From the NCBI GenBank assembly GCA_039619475.1, contig CM077115.1, positions 398,570,557 through 398,634,556 on the forward strand: a stretch of DNA of 64,000 nt, written 5' to 3'. A program made the translations under genes and the position numbers. The DNA comes from Icerya purchasi (lineage: Eukaryota > Arthropoda > Insecta > Hemiptera > Monophlebidae). Each line of letters begins with the position of its first letter. Within the stretch, counting starts at the first letter, position 1. Shown here in pieces: positions 12,940-24,635 of this stretch. Below the pieces are notes generated by a model, which did not search any database, was not told the origin of the DNA, and was given only the letters and a program-made list of their open reading frames with translations.

Positions 12940-14930
12940 CTTATAAAGAACGATCTGTTATCAGAGTTATAAGAGGAACAATAGTTGAAATAGGTTTCAG
13001 ATCGAATTTAGGCTTTTAGACATTACAAAATGCGTACTGTTTCGTCTAAAGCGATTCTCGTGTACAGACACGTCATTTATATCGTAGGTACCAGTAGCGA
13101 AAGAGAAGGCCTGTTTTTAAACACCGTTTGCGTAGACGTACGGTGTTGATAGCTTCCGAATTTCATTGAGGTGGTGGTTTCAGAAAGCTTCAGTTTAGGG
13201 TGGATAACCGACTACAGTTTATTTTTTTACCCGCGCATAATCTATTTTCGAAGAAATTATGAAGTTAATTCTTCATGTTTCCGCTATTTAACTTTATTGC
13301 CAAATGCTGCGATCAAAAGCTTTCTTTATTATGTCGCAAAATTCAAAACAGAGATTTACACGCTTTATTGTAGGAAGTTAACGCGCGCCATTTTAAATAA
13401 ATAAACCTGTTGTGATTTTGATTTTTGACAATGTCACTGGATTCGAGAAAAAGAAAAAAAGTTCGTTTACTGCATTTTTCTATTAGGAAGAGGAACGAGC
13501 CTTTATTTTTGATTTAAGGATCGGCACGATAAAATTGTTTTACCGGAGTTTGGAATGAATCGTTCAGTACAAATTCGGTTCTAAATTGTGAACTTTAACT
13601 TAGCGCGATCCTAGACTCCTTGTCAAAAAAATGTGACTCGGGTTTTTTCAGCGAATAAACTGGTGAAATAAAGAGCGCGACTGTTCGCTAATGCGCTCAT
13701 GACTAACGGGTTGTTAATTAGATATTCGGCAGATTTCGTAGACAGAGATTTAATTTTCTTCTACATAATGATGCTGTTTTGAATGGTATAGGAAATGGAG
13801 ACAATGAATTCGATTCGAAGTTCACGATTTTGTACTCGGATTAGTAGACGATGGGTTCTCCGCTTTTAATATTCAGTCGGTAAGGTTCTGGCTGCCTTGC
13901 AAATTTCCTTTCCTCAGATTATTGCAGCTCTTCGCTATGCATGCGTCACTGTGATCGCTTGATGCACAATAAAATGTAAGAACTGATTATCGGTTGAGTA
14001 GAGTTAACGAGTATATTTACATGTTCATATAGAATCATGTGTTTAACTCTACGTTCAAAACGGTGTAATGACTAAAATCAAAGCATGTAAAATGGGGGAA
14101 GGAGGATTAAGTTATTATTTATGATACTGACGATGTAGAACAAGCACTGAATCACCCAGGAGAATCGCTTTAGGTTTAATTTGAATTGACAAACCGTCAA
14201 GAAGTAGATTAGTAATTTCTACTTATCTTTTTCGTTTTGTTTTTTGAGGGAAAATTATATTCTTCCGATTTTTTAAATTGTCAGTAATGATTTACGGGAA
14301 ACTTAATGCTTTATAGATGGTTTAGTAAATTCTACAAAAAGCAATCTTGGAACTTCAACACTGATCTAAGATAAATGGTCTCTGAACTTCGCCAATTCAG
14401 CTGTCACACGTACTCCTTTCCTAATTATAGATTATTCAGCTCCCTACGAATTTATTAGCAATTAATACATCGAAAAATAGCAATAATAACGGAAAAGATT
14501 CGCCATCAAATTGTCTTCAGCGAACACTGTTCGTAATAATATGCAGTAACAGAAATAAAAAAAAAATCGAATTCTACTCTGAACAGCGTTTGTTATTTCA
14601 TCGCCATAGCGTATACTTTCGAAATGAACAGTGAACTGACCTCGTACATCTGACTATTCTGTTTGTTTCTTGTAAGTTAAATGCAATTATGCTTGGTCGC
14701 GTATTTCTATATGTCAAGCCAAACTCCGCCAAACTGTTAAATTTGTAGAGAAACAAGTTATATAGCATTTCCAATAAAACATTGTACCATCTCGTACAGT
14801 TTTCACTGTAAGAAAATTTTTGCAAAAAATATAGTCATTGCACTTGAACACTTCTCCTGATTCCGGATCGTACGACATTTTCTTGTTCAGTACAGTGAAA
14901 AATTTTATGTGTAGAGGGGATGTTTATTTC
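12940..14930. other. No recognisable gene
   Basis: Frames at 13171-13404 plus and 14598-14825 minus are open but show no known motif. No repeats longer than homopolymers noticed. Confidence 0.5.
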
Positions 14931-15890
14931 TTTTTTTTTTTTTTTTTTAGATCCCCCCTTTGGGCACGTCAGCTAAGGACCTACACCCAGAAACTACGAA
15001 AAAAGAAAAGAGCCGTCAGTTAAATTTTGATTCGGTCAGATATGGACAATATAAAGGAACTAACGGATGAGATAATGGATGGTGAAGAGAAGGACAGAAT
15101 ATATGATGCACAATAAGGAGCGGGGAGCTTGAGTTTCAGCAAACAAGAATATAGGATACCGCGTTCAACAGAAAGAGATGGACATTCCAAAAAGATGTGA
15201 TTGGCGTCGCAATTCGCCGCCTCATTAGGGTGAAGAGGACAATTTCGAGAAGAAACAAGGGAAAAGCGAAAACGAGAGGAAGGAAGAGCAGAATGGCCAA
15301 AACGCAAGCGAATCATAGAAATGACAACGGAACGGGGAAGTGAGGGAAACTCAAAGAGCCAGGGGTTAGAAGGAAGACTAGGTTGTACAGACAGATAAAA
15401 GGATTGTTCGTTACGGAACGAGGAAGGGTAAATATCTGATCAAAATTTAAGATGAAATTTGGAACATAGGGAATTCAAGTTGGAAGATGGAATTTTTTTA
15501 AAGAAGGAACGAGAAGAAGCAGCAACTCGAGCCAAGTAATCGGCCGTTTCATTACCTTTGATGCCCATATGGATGGGAATCCACAAAAAATCAACACAGA
15601 TGGAGTAGTGAGAGGAAAGAAGATGGATAAGACAGCGTATGTGAAGAATGATGAAATCAGAGGAGTTATCAGGAAAAGGGGAGCTGATCGCTTGAAGAAC
15701 ACTCATGGAGTCTGAAATAATCAAATAATTAGAAAACTGACAACTGGAAGAAATGAAGATAATGGAGCGTAGGATAGTCATCGATTCGGCTGTAAAGATT
15801 GAACAGAAAGAAGGAAGACAAAATGATTCAGAAAAATTGAAGTCCGGAAGAATATTCAAGGATGGTAATATCAATTTCGAAACCATATGA
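14931..15890 (-). mobile_element. RNase H-bearing non-LTR retrotransposon fragment, family alpha copy 1
   Basis: The T-run 14931-14948 is the poly-A tail of a minus-strand element. The 3' UTR (about 14949-15019) shares a GACG/CCC-type block with copy 2 at 18204-18271. Coding sequence extends to about 15886, where the copy is truncated. A direct repeat of the 9-mer AACCATATG lies at the truncation point (about 15880-15900). Confidence 0.85.
15020..15886 (-). pseudogene. RNase H plus C-terminal Cys/His domain of an I/Jockey-group element (one in-frame stop)
   Basis: A single minus-strand frame runs from 15886 to a TAA at 15020, broken once by a TGA at 15440-15442; the frame is the same on both sides. 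The first part is an RNase H domain: TAES near the start, LIISDSMSVLQAI carrying the conserved Asp, and DFLWIPIHMGIKGNETADY with the His and final Asp region. The second part has MIRLRFGHSALPSSRFRFSL, CPLHP, and an NHIFLEC ending, the usual C-terminal Cys/His segment. In such elements RNase H removes the RNA strand of the hybrid. Reverse transcriptase and endonuclease are missing. With only one stop it is among the better-preserved coding relics here. Confidence 0.85.
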
Positions 15891-15904
15891 AAACCATATG
15901 AGTA

Positions 15905-16900
15905 CCCCGTTATTTTTCATACTAACTTTTTATTTATGCTACAATACGTCTTTGAATAAATTTTTTTATAACTCTATTTACAATTTGTGAAACTTTTTGA
16001 AAATATATATTATATAGATAAATCGAGAGAAATCCTTCTGAACCTATAAATGCTATTTCTTCCATAATACTTATAGAAGAGTAAATTCCACTAAATCATT
16101 CTAGACAGAAAAAAACGGATTTTAACTATTATTTTTTTTATTTTTCGCAATAGATTTCACAACGGAAAATCTACATTACACAAAGATGTAACCGGAATTT
16201 TTTATTACTCTCAGCATGTGACATGACCGTTAATATGTAAATTATATATATGTATATATATATATATATATATATAACTCGCCCCTTCGGACCTCGGAAT
16301 GGGACAAGCCCCCTTCACCCCCAGGTCTAGTTCTTCTATAAATCTTATAGAGAAGTAAAGTTTTTCATTGGCTACGCCGTTTGACAGAAAAAAATCTTTC
16401 AGTTCCAACTTTTACCACCAGGGGATGTAGAAGCGCTAATATCGCATTAGAACCATTTTATTAGTTTTCATGACAGGACACTTTTTCTGATAACCCCTGG
16501 CGAAAAATGGCATAGCCATTAATATATATATATATATATACAGTGATAACGAAAAATCCAGAGATTAAATTTTTAGGCCAAGACTTGAAAAACTGTAAAT
16601 ACATATACATGTTAAATTCTTTCTAAATAAATATATATGTTATGTTATTGTTTATATATTTAATCGAATATTCTGTAACATGGAACACGTTTTAAAAAGG
16701 AATTATCATTTAATAGCACATCAAAATATTATTTAATGAAAATTTGAGCGAAAATAATCTATTTCAGTTTATCGCTAAATAAATACCAATTTCCGACGAT
16801 TGATCAAAAATTTCATTGCATGGTCTACTAATTAGCTTGCCCATTGCAGCGTGAGTTATTAATAAACATAGATAAATTCATACCTGTTTGTTAATATTTT
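15905..16900. other. Short simple repeats and a repeat fragment; no gene
   Basis: (TA)n at about 16243-16276 and 16518-16540. The block 16277-16330 (GGACCTCGG, then GGGACAAGC) resembles 33535-33580. Two related segments, TCTATAAATCTTATAGAGAAG near 16336 and TCCATAATACTTATAGAAGAG near 16060, suggest a diverged dispersed repeat. Confidence 0.4.
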
Positions 16901-16901
16901 A

Positions 16902-17082
16902 TAAAATAATTTACCTTTATAAATTAAAATAACTTACTTTAGGAATGTTTTCGGCCTATATGATCAGCTAACAACACGGAGTACATACTTAAAGAAAACT
17001 GTATTGTTACTTGATGATCAGCTATGTGTCGGAAGATGTTTATAAAGTAAATTATTTTAATTTATTAAAGTAAACTATTTTA
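16902..17082. mobile_element. Probable 181-bp Tc1/mariner-type MITE
   Basis: Inverted arms of about 40 bp (16901-16940 and 17044-17083) match at 36 of 40 positions, starting TAAAATA. TA dinucleotides flank both ends (16900-16901 and 17083-17084), as expected for TA-targeting Tc1/mariner elements. No coding capacity. AT-richness raises the chance of a false match, so confidence is moderate. Confidence 0.55.
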
Positions 17083-17117
17083 TACTTATTATTTTTTTTT
17101 CCTTTCCCTTTTTTAAA

Positions 17118-17163
17118 TTGTGTGTGCTGTTTGTAACTACTGTGGTCATTACAGCACACACAA
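17118..17163 (-). repeat. 3' UTR stem-loop of beta with conserved loop 15-mer
   Basis: TTGTGTGTGCTGT at 17118-17130 pairs perfectly with ACAGCACACACAA at 17151-17163. The 20-nt loop ends with ACTACTGTGGTCATT. Lies about 70 bp from the element's 3' end, where reverse transcriptase recognition of element RNA is expected in this group. Confidence 0.8.
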
Positions 17164-17174
17164 GGGGAGGTTAT

Positions 17175-17879
17175 TTAGATTTGTTGTGTTAGGCCACTCA
17201 TTCTAACAAAGGCTATAATTCGAGTGATGTTTATTGATTCGTTAGAGAGTATGCACTCTATGTTTCCCAGCAAGTCCAGTTGTTTTCGTAATACCTTCAT
17301 CTTTTGCCAGGTGAGCAGTATATGAGAGACTGTTGGTATGGTTATCTGGCCGCACAGGGGTCACATAGCTGGAGGCGGGGTTTTATCGATTATGTGTTTG
17401 TGGGAAATAGCGATATGCCCGATTCGCAGTCGGCTGAGGATCTTAAAGTCGTTTCTGGATGTTCCTTTTGGTGGCCACCATGGTTCAACTGTGGGCTTTA
17501 TGCTTCTTAAGAATGTTGTAGCAGCTGCCCATTCAGTTCTCCACTGTTTTTCGCACGCTCTTAATAATGTGTATTCCATTGATGTCGGTAGTTTCGCGTC
17601 TTCTGGCATTGGCGAGAGCAAGGCAGACCGTGCTGCTATGTCAACCCTCTCGTTGCCAGGCACTCCAGTGTGTCCGGGAACCCATATCAGCGACACATGA
17701 CTGCCCTTTAGGTGTAATTGGTATAAGTTGTGCCATATCTCTTGTACCGGCTGGTTGTTGTATTTTGTACCCTTAATCATGTTTAAGAATTGTAAATAGT
17801 CAGTAACCAGGAGGTAGTTACTGGTTCTGGTGTGAGATGTGGTGTTGTGGTAGAAGCAGTGCGCGATTGCGTACAGTTC
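17175..17879 (-). pseudogene. RNase H and C-terminal domain of an I-like element (family beta), one in-frame stop
   Basis: On the minus strand the frame opens at 17879 with ELYAIAHCFYHN, passes TDYLQFLNMIKG (conserved Asp), then VSLIWVPGHTGVPGNERVD, the His/Asp block of RNase H. The C-terminal part has WRTEWAAATTFLRSIKP, FKILSRLRIGHIAISH and PPPAM. A TGA at 17358-17360 falls where the first Cys of the zinc-finger-like CxxC is expected; beyond it LCGQ...VSHILLT continues in frame to a stop at 17175-17177. A TAA codon just above 17879 marks the truncation. The wording differs clearly from family alpha, so this is a separate family. Not functional. Confidence 0.85.
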
Positions 17880-18271
17880 TTATTGAGATATTTATTTATT
17901 TAATGTTAATTAATAAACATTCGCGCTAATGACTGAGCTGGTTTAATAAAAACTCGATAGTAGCTTGAACTAATTTATCGTCATTTCTATTTTTGATAAT
18001 TATTTGCCGACGAACATATTTCACCGCCACGAAAATCCTGTCGGTAAAAGAAAATAATTTAAGTATATCGAATAAAATGGTACATTTTCGTTGATTTCCA
18101 TCAAGATGCTTTAGTTTGTTAGAAGTTCGATTTTTTGCCCGCGGACCTGTTTTTTTACTTTTATAGGGAGGCGGTAGTTTGTCACTTTTTTTTTTTTTTT
18201 TTTTCTTTTTAATATTTACTATGGGTTCGTCAGCGAGGACATTAGCCCAAGAAATAGGAATAGAGAAAAAA

Positions 18272-18955
18272 TCAGATTTTTATGCGGCGTGAAACATTCA
18301 ACAAGAATGTATCAAGCGCCTGGATGACAGAAGGAGAAGGAAGGGAAAGAATAAATGCAGCACAATAGGGAGTAGGAACATTATTTGATAAGAGAGAGGA
18401 GTAAAAGGAAGATTGTTCAGATGAAAGCGATGAACATTCGAACATTATGTGATCAGGATCACATACATGTTGACTGTTAGGAGGATGTAAAGGACAATAC
18501 GGAGATGCCGCGAGAGAGAATCGGAAAAGCGACGAGGGAAGCCAGCTGTGCCCAAAGCGGAGGCGGCATATTGCCGAGATGCTGGAGCGACGCATAAAAG
18601 GGAAGTCAAGAAACCAGGAACAGAAAGGAAGAGAAGGCTGGGTGGACAAGTAAAAAGAATCCGAGTTTGAGAATGAGGAGTAGTAGGAGTTAAACCATAA
18701 TTGGTTGTGCGCTGCAGAGGACAGAAAATTAATATTGATGGATGGAAAAGTAGTAAGGAACCTGCCGGAAGAAGAACCTCGCCGAGCTAATAAGTCAACT
18801 GACTCATTTCCTTCTATTCCGGAATGGCTAGGGATCCAAAGGAAATTAACCTGGATTGCACAAAAAAGAAAGAGGGCATGGATCAAGGAACGTATAAAGA
18901 GGATTACATAATCAGTAGAGTAGGAAGGCAGAGGAGATGCAACAATCTGTAGCAC
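18272..18955 (-). pseudogene. RNase H C-half and C-terminal Cys/His domain, alpha copy 2
   Basis: An uninterrupted 227-codon minus-strand frame. Near residue 40 lies QVNFLWIPSHSGIEGNESVD, the RNase H His/Asp block. Later come FPFMRRSSISAICRLRFGHS, YCPLHPPNSQHVCDPDH and IMFECSSLS, the Cys/His segment, ending ...FLLNVSRRIKI. The C-terminal end RIKI is shared with alpha copy 1 (SDRIKI). Upstream RNase H sequence (18956-19150) is shifted to another frame and has stops. This segment is intact but isolated. Confidence 0.87.
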
Positions 18956-19382
18956 GCTTTGAGAGTCTGATAGAATAAGGAAATTATGAGAGACCTTCGA
19001 AGATCTGATGAAGAAAAGTGCATGGAGGATAGCAATAGACTCGGCACAGAAAGTTGAACAGAAGGAAGGAAGTTTAAAGGACTCAGAGTGATTTAATGAA
19101 GGACAAAGAAAGGCTGCACCAACTCCACTTGGGCTCTTGGAACCGTCCGTGTAGATTATAACGTGGTTAGAATAGTGGGAGTTTAAGGTATGTAAAAATT
19201 CCGATCTAACGGCATAATGCAGAACGGGTGTAGGGGGAGCAGAAGAGTAAAAGCAATTAATTGGATGAAGGAAGGAGGAAAAGTTAAAAGAAAAATATGG
19301 GAGCTTATCGTAAGTGTGAATGTATGGTAAAAATTGAAGGAGTCGAGTAGAAATAAGAGACAGAATTGGTGTTTTATTGGTA

Positions 19383-19862
19383 CTAAATCGCCAATCCTGT
19401 AGAATGAGGGAATAAGAAGGAATAAGAAAGAATAAGTGAGGAAGGGGAGATAGGAAGACGTTTAATGAGGAAGCGGTAGCCTAAATAGGAACGCCGAATA
19501 AAGAGTGGAGGAATGTGGGTTTCCGCTTGAATAGCAGGGATAGGAGAAGATTTCTGAACTCCAAGACAGAGGCGGGGGCAAGTATTTTGGACGCGATCGA
19601 GCTTGGAGAGCAAAGACCTGGAAGAGTTACCATAAATAAAACAGCAATAATGTAGAATAGAACGGATACAGGATTTGTAGAACATGAGCAAAATGCACGG
19701 ATCACCTCCCCAGTTCGTATGTGAAAGGGACTTAATAAGGTTGAGCCTTTTTAGTGATGACACGTATATATAGTTAATATGCTTGTGGAACGAAAGACGG
19801 CTATCCAAAAATACTCCTAAGTAACGAAAATGGTTAGCCCTTCGAATTTGGCCAGTTCCATA
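19383..19862 (-). pseudogene. Reverse transcriptase post-catalytic region, alpha copy 2
   Basis: The minus strand reads HFRYLGVFLDSRLSFHKHI at the 5' edge, then SLKRLNLIKSLSHTNWG, the block SCIRSILHYCCFIYGNSSRS and LDRVQNTCPRLCLG. This is the RT motif D/E and thumb region of Jockey/I-group elements, downstream of the FADD box, which is missing. It is in a different frame from the RNase H segment at 18272-18955, so at least one frameshift separates them. Non-functional. Confidence 0.85.
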
Positions 19863-19869
19863 GAACCTG

Positions 19870-19924
<55 letters not shown>

Positions 19925-19983
19925 TTATTATTATTATTATTAGTATTAGTATTATTATTATTATTATTATTAGTATTAGTATT

Positions 19984-20023
<40 letters not shown>
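19870..20023. repeat. (TTA)n trinucleotide microsatellite
   Basis: About 150 bp of TTA units with a few TTAGTA interruptions, directly at the 5' truncation of the alpha copy 2. A second, shorter TTA/ATT tract lies at 63240-63310. Confidence 0.95.
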
Positions 20024-20027
<4 letters not shown>

Positions 20028-20029
20028 TA

Positions 20030-20810
20030 ATGTTATAATTATTAGTATTGTTATTGCACCTCCTTATTTATTTATTTTTTTATTATACTAGTATTAAGCG
20101 TTAAGCGTATAAAGATGTTCAATAACAATTTATTCTTACCCCTTTTGAAATACTTGCCGTATCCTTTCAATCGCACTTAACCAAAGATTTAAGAGTAACA
20201 ATTTCTTTATACACAAAAAAAAATTAAAGCAATTATTTCCCCAGTACTATTAATCGTTTATAAGGTGTGTTCACATTACGCCCTCTATGAAATTATAATA
20301 AACCGGTATAATATCAACCGCAAAATTTACTCCCTGAAATCCAAACACATTCGGCCGCTACAATATGTTGCGATATTATATTTTTTACTCATAATTTATA
20401 AATAGTTCATAGTTGTCTAAAAAATCATTCCAAAGAGGTGCTTTTCACTTTTTTTAACAAGAAATAGAGTCTAGCACCGACAAATTTGAAATGACTTTAC
20501 TGCGCATCAACAACGAGAACTTTAATTACCAGAGTTTTTATTTACTGGTAAAGTATAATATGATAAAAGCGCCATAAAAAGAAAAATATGTTTTTTTTAG
20601 AACTATTTTATAAGAGTATGAAAAAGATCTTATTCAAATGACAATTTTGTGTTGAGCAGAAGAAACGATTTAATTTTCTTCAGAAACGAATAAAATTCTC
20701 AGGTTTGCTTGTAAAAAAAGGAAGTACGTCATTTAGTCGTCTTATTTTTCTTGTTTCATAGATACATGTATGTATACGGCTATAGCCGACATGGACGATT
20801 GCCCAGATAC
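20030..20810. other. No recognisable gene
   Basis: AT-rich sequence between the microsatellite and the third alpha copy; nothing supported. Confidence 0.5.
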
Positions 20811-20814
20811 GGAG

Positions 20815-21560
20815 CTGTAGATTAGTTGAAGAAATTAGAATTACATTCGAGATCAGATATTAATATATAATAAAGGAAGAAAGAACTACTGGGATAACTT
20901 GTGCAGATGAAAAGGTCAACACATAGGAAGCGCAATAGGGAGCAGGAAGTCACAACAGGTGTTCATAAAAAGTATTCCGTTCAATGAATAAGGAAGAGCA
21001 TTCAAAGAAAATATGGTATAAAGGAAGAATAAGAAGGATGCAACGGGCAGTCCGCATACTTAGGGCAAGGGAAAAACGATACCGGGGGAAGATGGAAGCA
21101 AAGTGCGGCCGAAGCGCAGACGACATATCGCCGAAACTGTGGGGCGACTGAGAAAAGGGAGTCGTAGAACCATGGGAAGATTAGATCAGGCTGAACTGTC
21201 AGGTAATGAGAGTAAGGATTTGAAAAGAATAGCACAAGATGAGTTTTAAATGATATTCTTTGGGAAGAGCCAGAATGTTCGGTATCTTTTTAATGAATTG
21301 AAGATCGTGCTAAATGAGTTCGCCGTCTCATTTCCGACCCACAACAGCTCGACAAAGATAACATGCGCAGAAAGGAGACTATAAATAAGAGAGCGAATAC
21401 GATACGGACGACGCAGTCATGAGAGTATGAAAAGAGATGGGCGAAAAGACAGTCTGAAGTGCGCTTATGGAGTCAGTAATAATTAAAGTGATGAGCGAAG
21501 GATATGTACGTCATCATTCGAAGGATGGCAGATGGTCACTCTCGATTTGCAAAAATACTT
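20815..21560 (-). pseudogene. Highly decayed alpha copy 3
   Basis: The plus strand is A/G-rich with the same layout as the other alpha copies. Minus-strand reading at 21002-21235 gives FPWFYDSLFS, then a shifted LRFGH-equivalent region and CPKYADCPLHPSYSS, matching the CPLHP block. The segment around 21110-21160 aligns by eye with 18560-18600 (RRRHIAE-type on the plus strand). Many stops and shifts; no poly-T tail is visible at its 3' side. Confidence 0.65.
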
Positions 21561-21689
21561 CGTTTAACGATTAACACGTTCATCTAGCAAACTTGAGGTC
21601 CCACATCTGAAATTGTTTCGATTACTCTAAAATTATCATCGTCATTGCTGGAACTCGTATCCGAATAGTGCACAGATGTTTTGTCTAAC

Positions 21690-22520
21690 GATGTTTCTAT
21701 AGGTGGCCAATCAATCCAATTTTGACGGAACACATTCTTCCGCAACGATACGACATTCTGATCCTTGTTCGATGACCGGTGCTTTTCTCATATTCTTGGT
21801 ATAGATTGCTTCTATCGCATTCTGAATCAACTTGCTTCACTACTTCCATGGTCTTGCGCAGCTTCTTCCTAGTTAATGGTGACGTCTGCAGCACATTAAC
21901 AACATGAACGTTATTGCCCTTTCACTAATTCATTCTAAAATGTGCTGAGGCAGGCGGTGAGATTCTCTTCATTCTTATAACATGACCTGTCTGTCTGAAT
22001 TGAAATGTCATTATAAGCAAAGGCGCACTCAGGAGTTTTTTTTGGTGGGGGCTAGAATTTAGATGAGTTAGGGGGTGGTAACTCGGTACCTCGACTAAGT
22101 ACCTATCTATTTCCGTGGTCTGTAAATTAAAATTAAAAAAAAAAAAAAATTACAAAATTAACGAATATTATTTTTTTTTAAATTACAAAACTGGCGAATT
22201 TTATTTAAAAAAAAGTAATAATAACAATAGAAACGTAACTTTATATTTGTAATGTAAGCAAAAAGTAAATGTGTATGTTTTTAAAAAAAAAAAAGAAGTA
22301 AAACAAAACATTACAAAACGAAATTAAGATTTCGAAGATATTTTGGGGAGAGCAATGGCCCCGTGGCACCCCCCTTGAGTGCGCCAATGATTATAAGTGT
22401 TTTATATTCGTTCTACACCAAAACGTTTGAGAACTTCTTCGTTGGTAATGAAGTCTGTCCACTCGATCTCTATGACGTATCAGATCAAAAACATGTTCAT
22501 CCGATATGTTGCTTCTGCGA
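21690..22520 (-). pseudogene. RTE-like retrotransposon relic split by a hAT-type insertion
   Basis: On the minus strand, upstream of the insertion, about 22410-22485 reads VIEIEWTDFITNEEVLKRFG, the characteristic C-terminal block (WTD.(V/I)TN.EVL) of RTE-like and related LINE proteins. Downstream of the insertion, 21940-22005 gives FRQTGHVIRMKR, matching the expected GHV.R block. The two parts are separated by the 372-bp element at 22018-22389. Beyond this the frame at 21697-21894 is open for 65 codons but not recognisable. Enzymatic domains are gone. Confidence 0.6.
22018..22389. mobile_element. Non-autonomous hAT-type DNA transposon, 372 bp, 8-bp duplication
   Basis: Perfect 8-bp duplications ATTATAAG flank the element at 22010-22017 and 22390-22397. 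Termini are inverted: left CAAAGGCGCACTCAGGAG, right (reverse complement) CATTGGCGCACTCAAGGG. An 8-bp target duplication with CA...TG ends and a short GGCGCACTCA-type terminal repeat fits the hAT superfamily. The interior is A/T-rich with no transposase frame. It disrupts an RTE-like relic, so it is younger than that relic. Confidence 0.85.
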
Positions 22521-24179
22521 TGTTTATGTTTCGGATCTGTACAGTAAAAAGACACGGAATAATCGCAGAAAGACAAATTAAAGACTTTGCAGATATGGTT
22601 AATTTCGGTGTTGAGGAGTAGTAAGTAATCTGTAGCGTATCGTGTTTAATTCGATGGTGTGCATTTCGTCGCTTAATACATCATTATCATAACGATAGGA
22701 TCCGGTTGCCCTCAGTATTTTCGCTTTGCAAGATTTCCGTTTGTGTTAATACTGGAGTCGAAATATCTCTTGATACGTGTCCTCATTGTGACGCTTAATA
22801 TAGTCTCCGCAGTGTTCGCCTTTTAAGAAGAAACGAAAACATCGACGTATAATGGAAATTCAATACGCAGACAAAGGTGCCCAAACACACTCAGTCTGAA
22901 AGAACTGTATAACGAAAGCATTTTCACTCTGGAGAAATGAGCTGATTTTGTTTCATATACGTAATAATTTTTTTTTTTTTTTTTGTTGAGGACCGCTAAC
23001 TAGAGCTAATAAAAACAAAATGAAGGCGACAAATCGAGGAAATTGATACAGAAAACTAAATTATTTCGTAATGGTTTCGATGAATTCTTTCGTAATTCTA
23101 AATCTTTGCTGGAATTAGGGCATAGCGATTCACGGGGAATAGAGCCATTACTTTAAAAAATCCGAAAACTGTTGGCCGTTGAAAATGACGCAGCAGAGGA
23201 ACTAGCAACTCAGCCCGAGCAATGAAAACGACGCGAACTCCGTACTCTACAAATAGATCAAGCATGCAGCGCGTTGTCGAATAACATGCAACATTGTCAC
23301 CCGTCGGTATGGAGTTGTAAAAGGACCAGACGCTCGCTTGAAACATATCCTCCACAGCTGTGTTCCGTTTGCTACAATTATGTTCGGATCTAAAAAAAAA
23401 GGTTAGCAATATATTTCCTATCGATAATATTAGAATTTCACCTGCAGAACGCTGGCTTTGATTAAAAACTCAATGCGGAATATCGTCAAAAAAAATTACA
23501 ACTAAAAAAAAAGCAAAAAACAAAAAAGCTTTCGCTAATTCAGTATGAAATGTTTTGTTTTGTTTTTTTTTTTTTTTTTAAGAGCTTACGCCAAATTCAG
23601 TGTAAAAAGCTTACGCCTAATTTGACATAACGTTTTTACAGCTTACTCGATTCGAAAAAAAGGTTTTTAAAATTTCGATTCAACTTATCGAAGCTAATTT
23701 TGTACAGCACAAATTCGAGTGCTGCTCGATTCGGCGACGACCTTTCCACGGGTTGCTTGTTATATACGAGTACGGTGCTTGCGTCATTAAAAAGAATTTT
23801 CCGGTTAATGCTGAAGACACGAATACGAGTATATAAATACAGTTGGCCAACCGAAAATTGATTATATTTTTCCGATTTATTTCTTGTCGTGTGAAAATTT
23901 TTAAATGAACTAAAAAAAAAAACAAAAAAAATTAAAAAGAAAAAAAGAACAATTGCCGAGAAGTTATGCGGCCGGAGGTAGTTGCACGCTAATCGAGGAA
24001 GCGAGACGAATATTAATAAAGCAAAATTGAGGGCCATGCCGCTGAATAATTAAAAAACAAGCTCAGTCAAGCATGACGATTCATGCGCTGAGGATTTCGT
24101 ATGTAAGACTATAATAATTTACGTTTACATAATACGAAATTTAGAACAACGAAATCGAAGGACAGAGAAACGTAATTTT

Positions 24180-24635
24180 TCGCGCCTTTTGTTGAACTGT
24201 TCGCCAACATCGAACGTTTTTCGTTAAAGAAATGAAATACGGCTTCGTTCCCGGCAAATAGCTTTCTTTCCGACGATAGTCACCACACGTCTGGAAAATT
24301 TTTTTTTTTTTAATTTCGAGCTGTCGGCGCTCCGAGGGAGCTCAATATTAAAGTTGGAAACCCCCCGGATGTTGCAAACTAGAGAAATATAGGGGGGATG
24401 CGCATTTTTTCAATCTTGTTCAAAATTTTCACCTATAATAGCCGCGCCACAAAGTGCCCGGGGGGAATACGCGTCATTTTCCGCGATTTTTTAAACTTTT
24501 CACCAACTTAGAAAATTTCGTTAAGGAAGTTAAATAAAATTTTGTTCTCGACAAATAGCGCGTGATCTTTCCATCGACATTACCGGGAGAAAATTTTTTT
24601 TTTCTTCGAAACTTCCGAGCTTTCGGCGCCCTAAA

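Larger units (their letters stand above)
17091..17880 (-). mobile_element. RNase H-bearing non-LTR retrotransposon fragment, family beta
   Basis: A minus-strand element truncated at about 17880 inside the RNase H domain and ending at a T-rich tract (17091-17114). Its 3' UTR contains a perfect 13-bp stem-loop (17118-17163) whose loop holds ACTACTGTGGTCATT, a 15-mer found again in the 3' UTR of the delta element at 29592-29606. Confidence 0.82.
18186..19868 (-). mobile_element. Non-LTR retrotransposon fragment, family alpha copy 2 (longest copy)
   Basis: T-run 18186-18204 marks the poly-A tail. The coding remnant stretches from the RT post-catalytic region (about 19860) through RNase H to the C-terminus at 18272. 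The 5' limit abuts a (TTA)n tract beginning at 19870. Same family and orientation as 14931-15890 and 20815-21560. Confidence 0.87.

Noticed and set aside
16535..16570. Mariner-like terminus TACAGTGATAACGAAAAATC after a TA tract
   Set aside because: No matching inverted end found within several hundred bases.
17304..17776. Plus-strand frames opposite the beta RNase H domain
   Set aside because: Antisense shadows of the minus-strand retrotransposon coding sequence.
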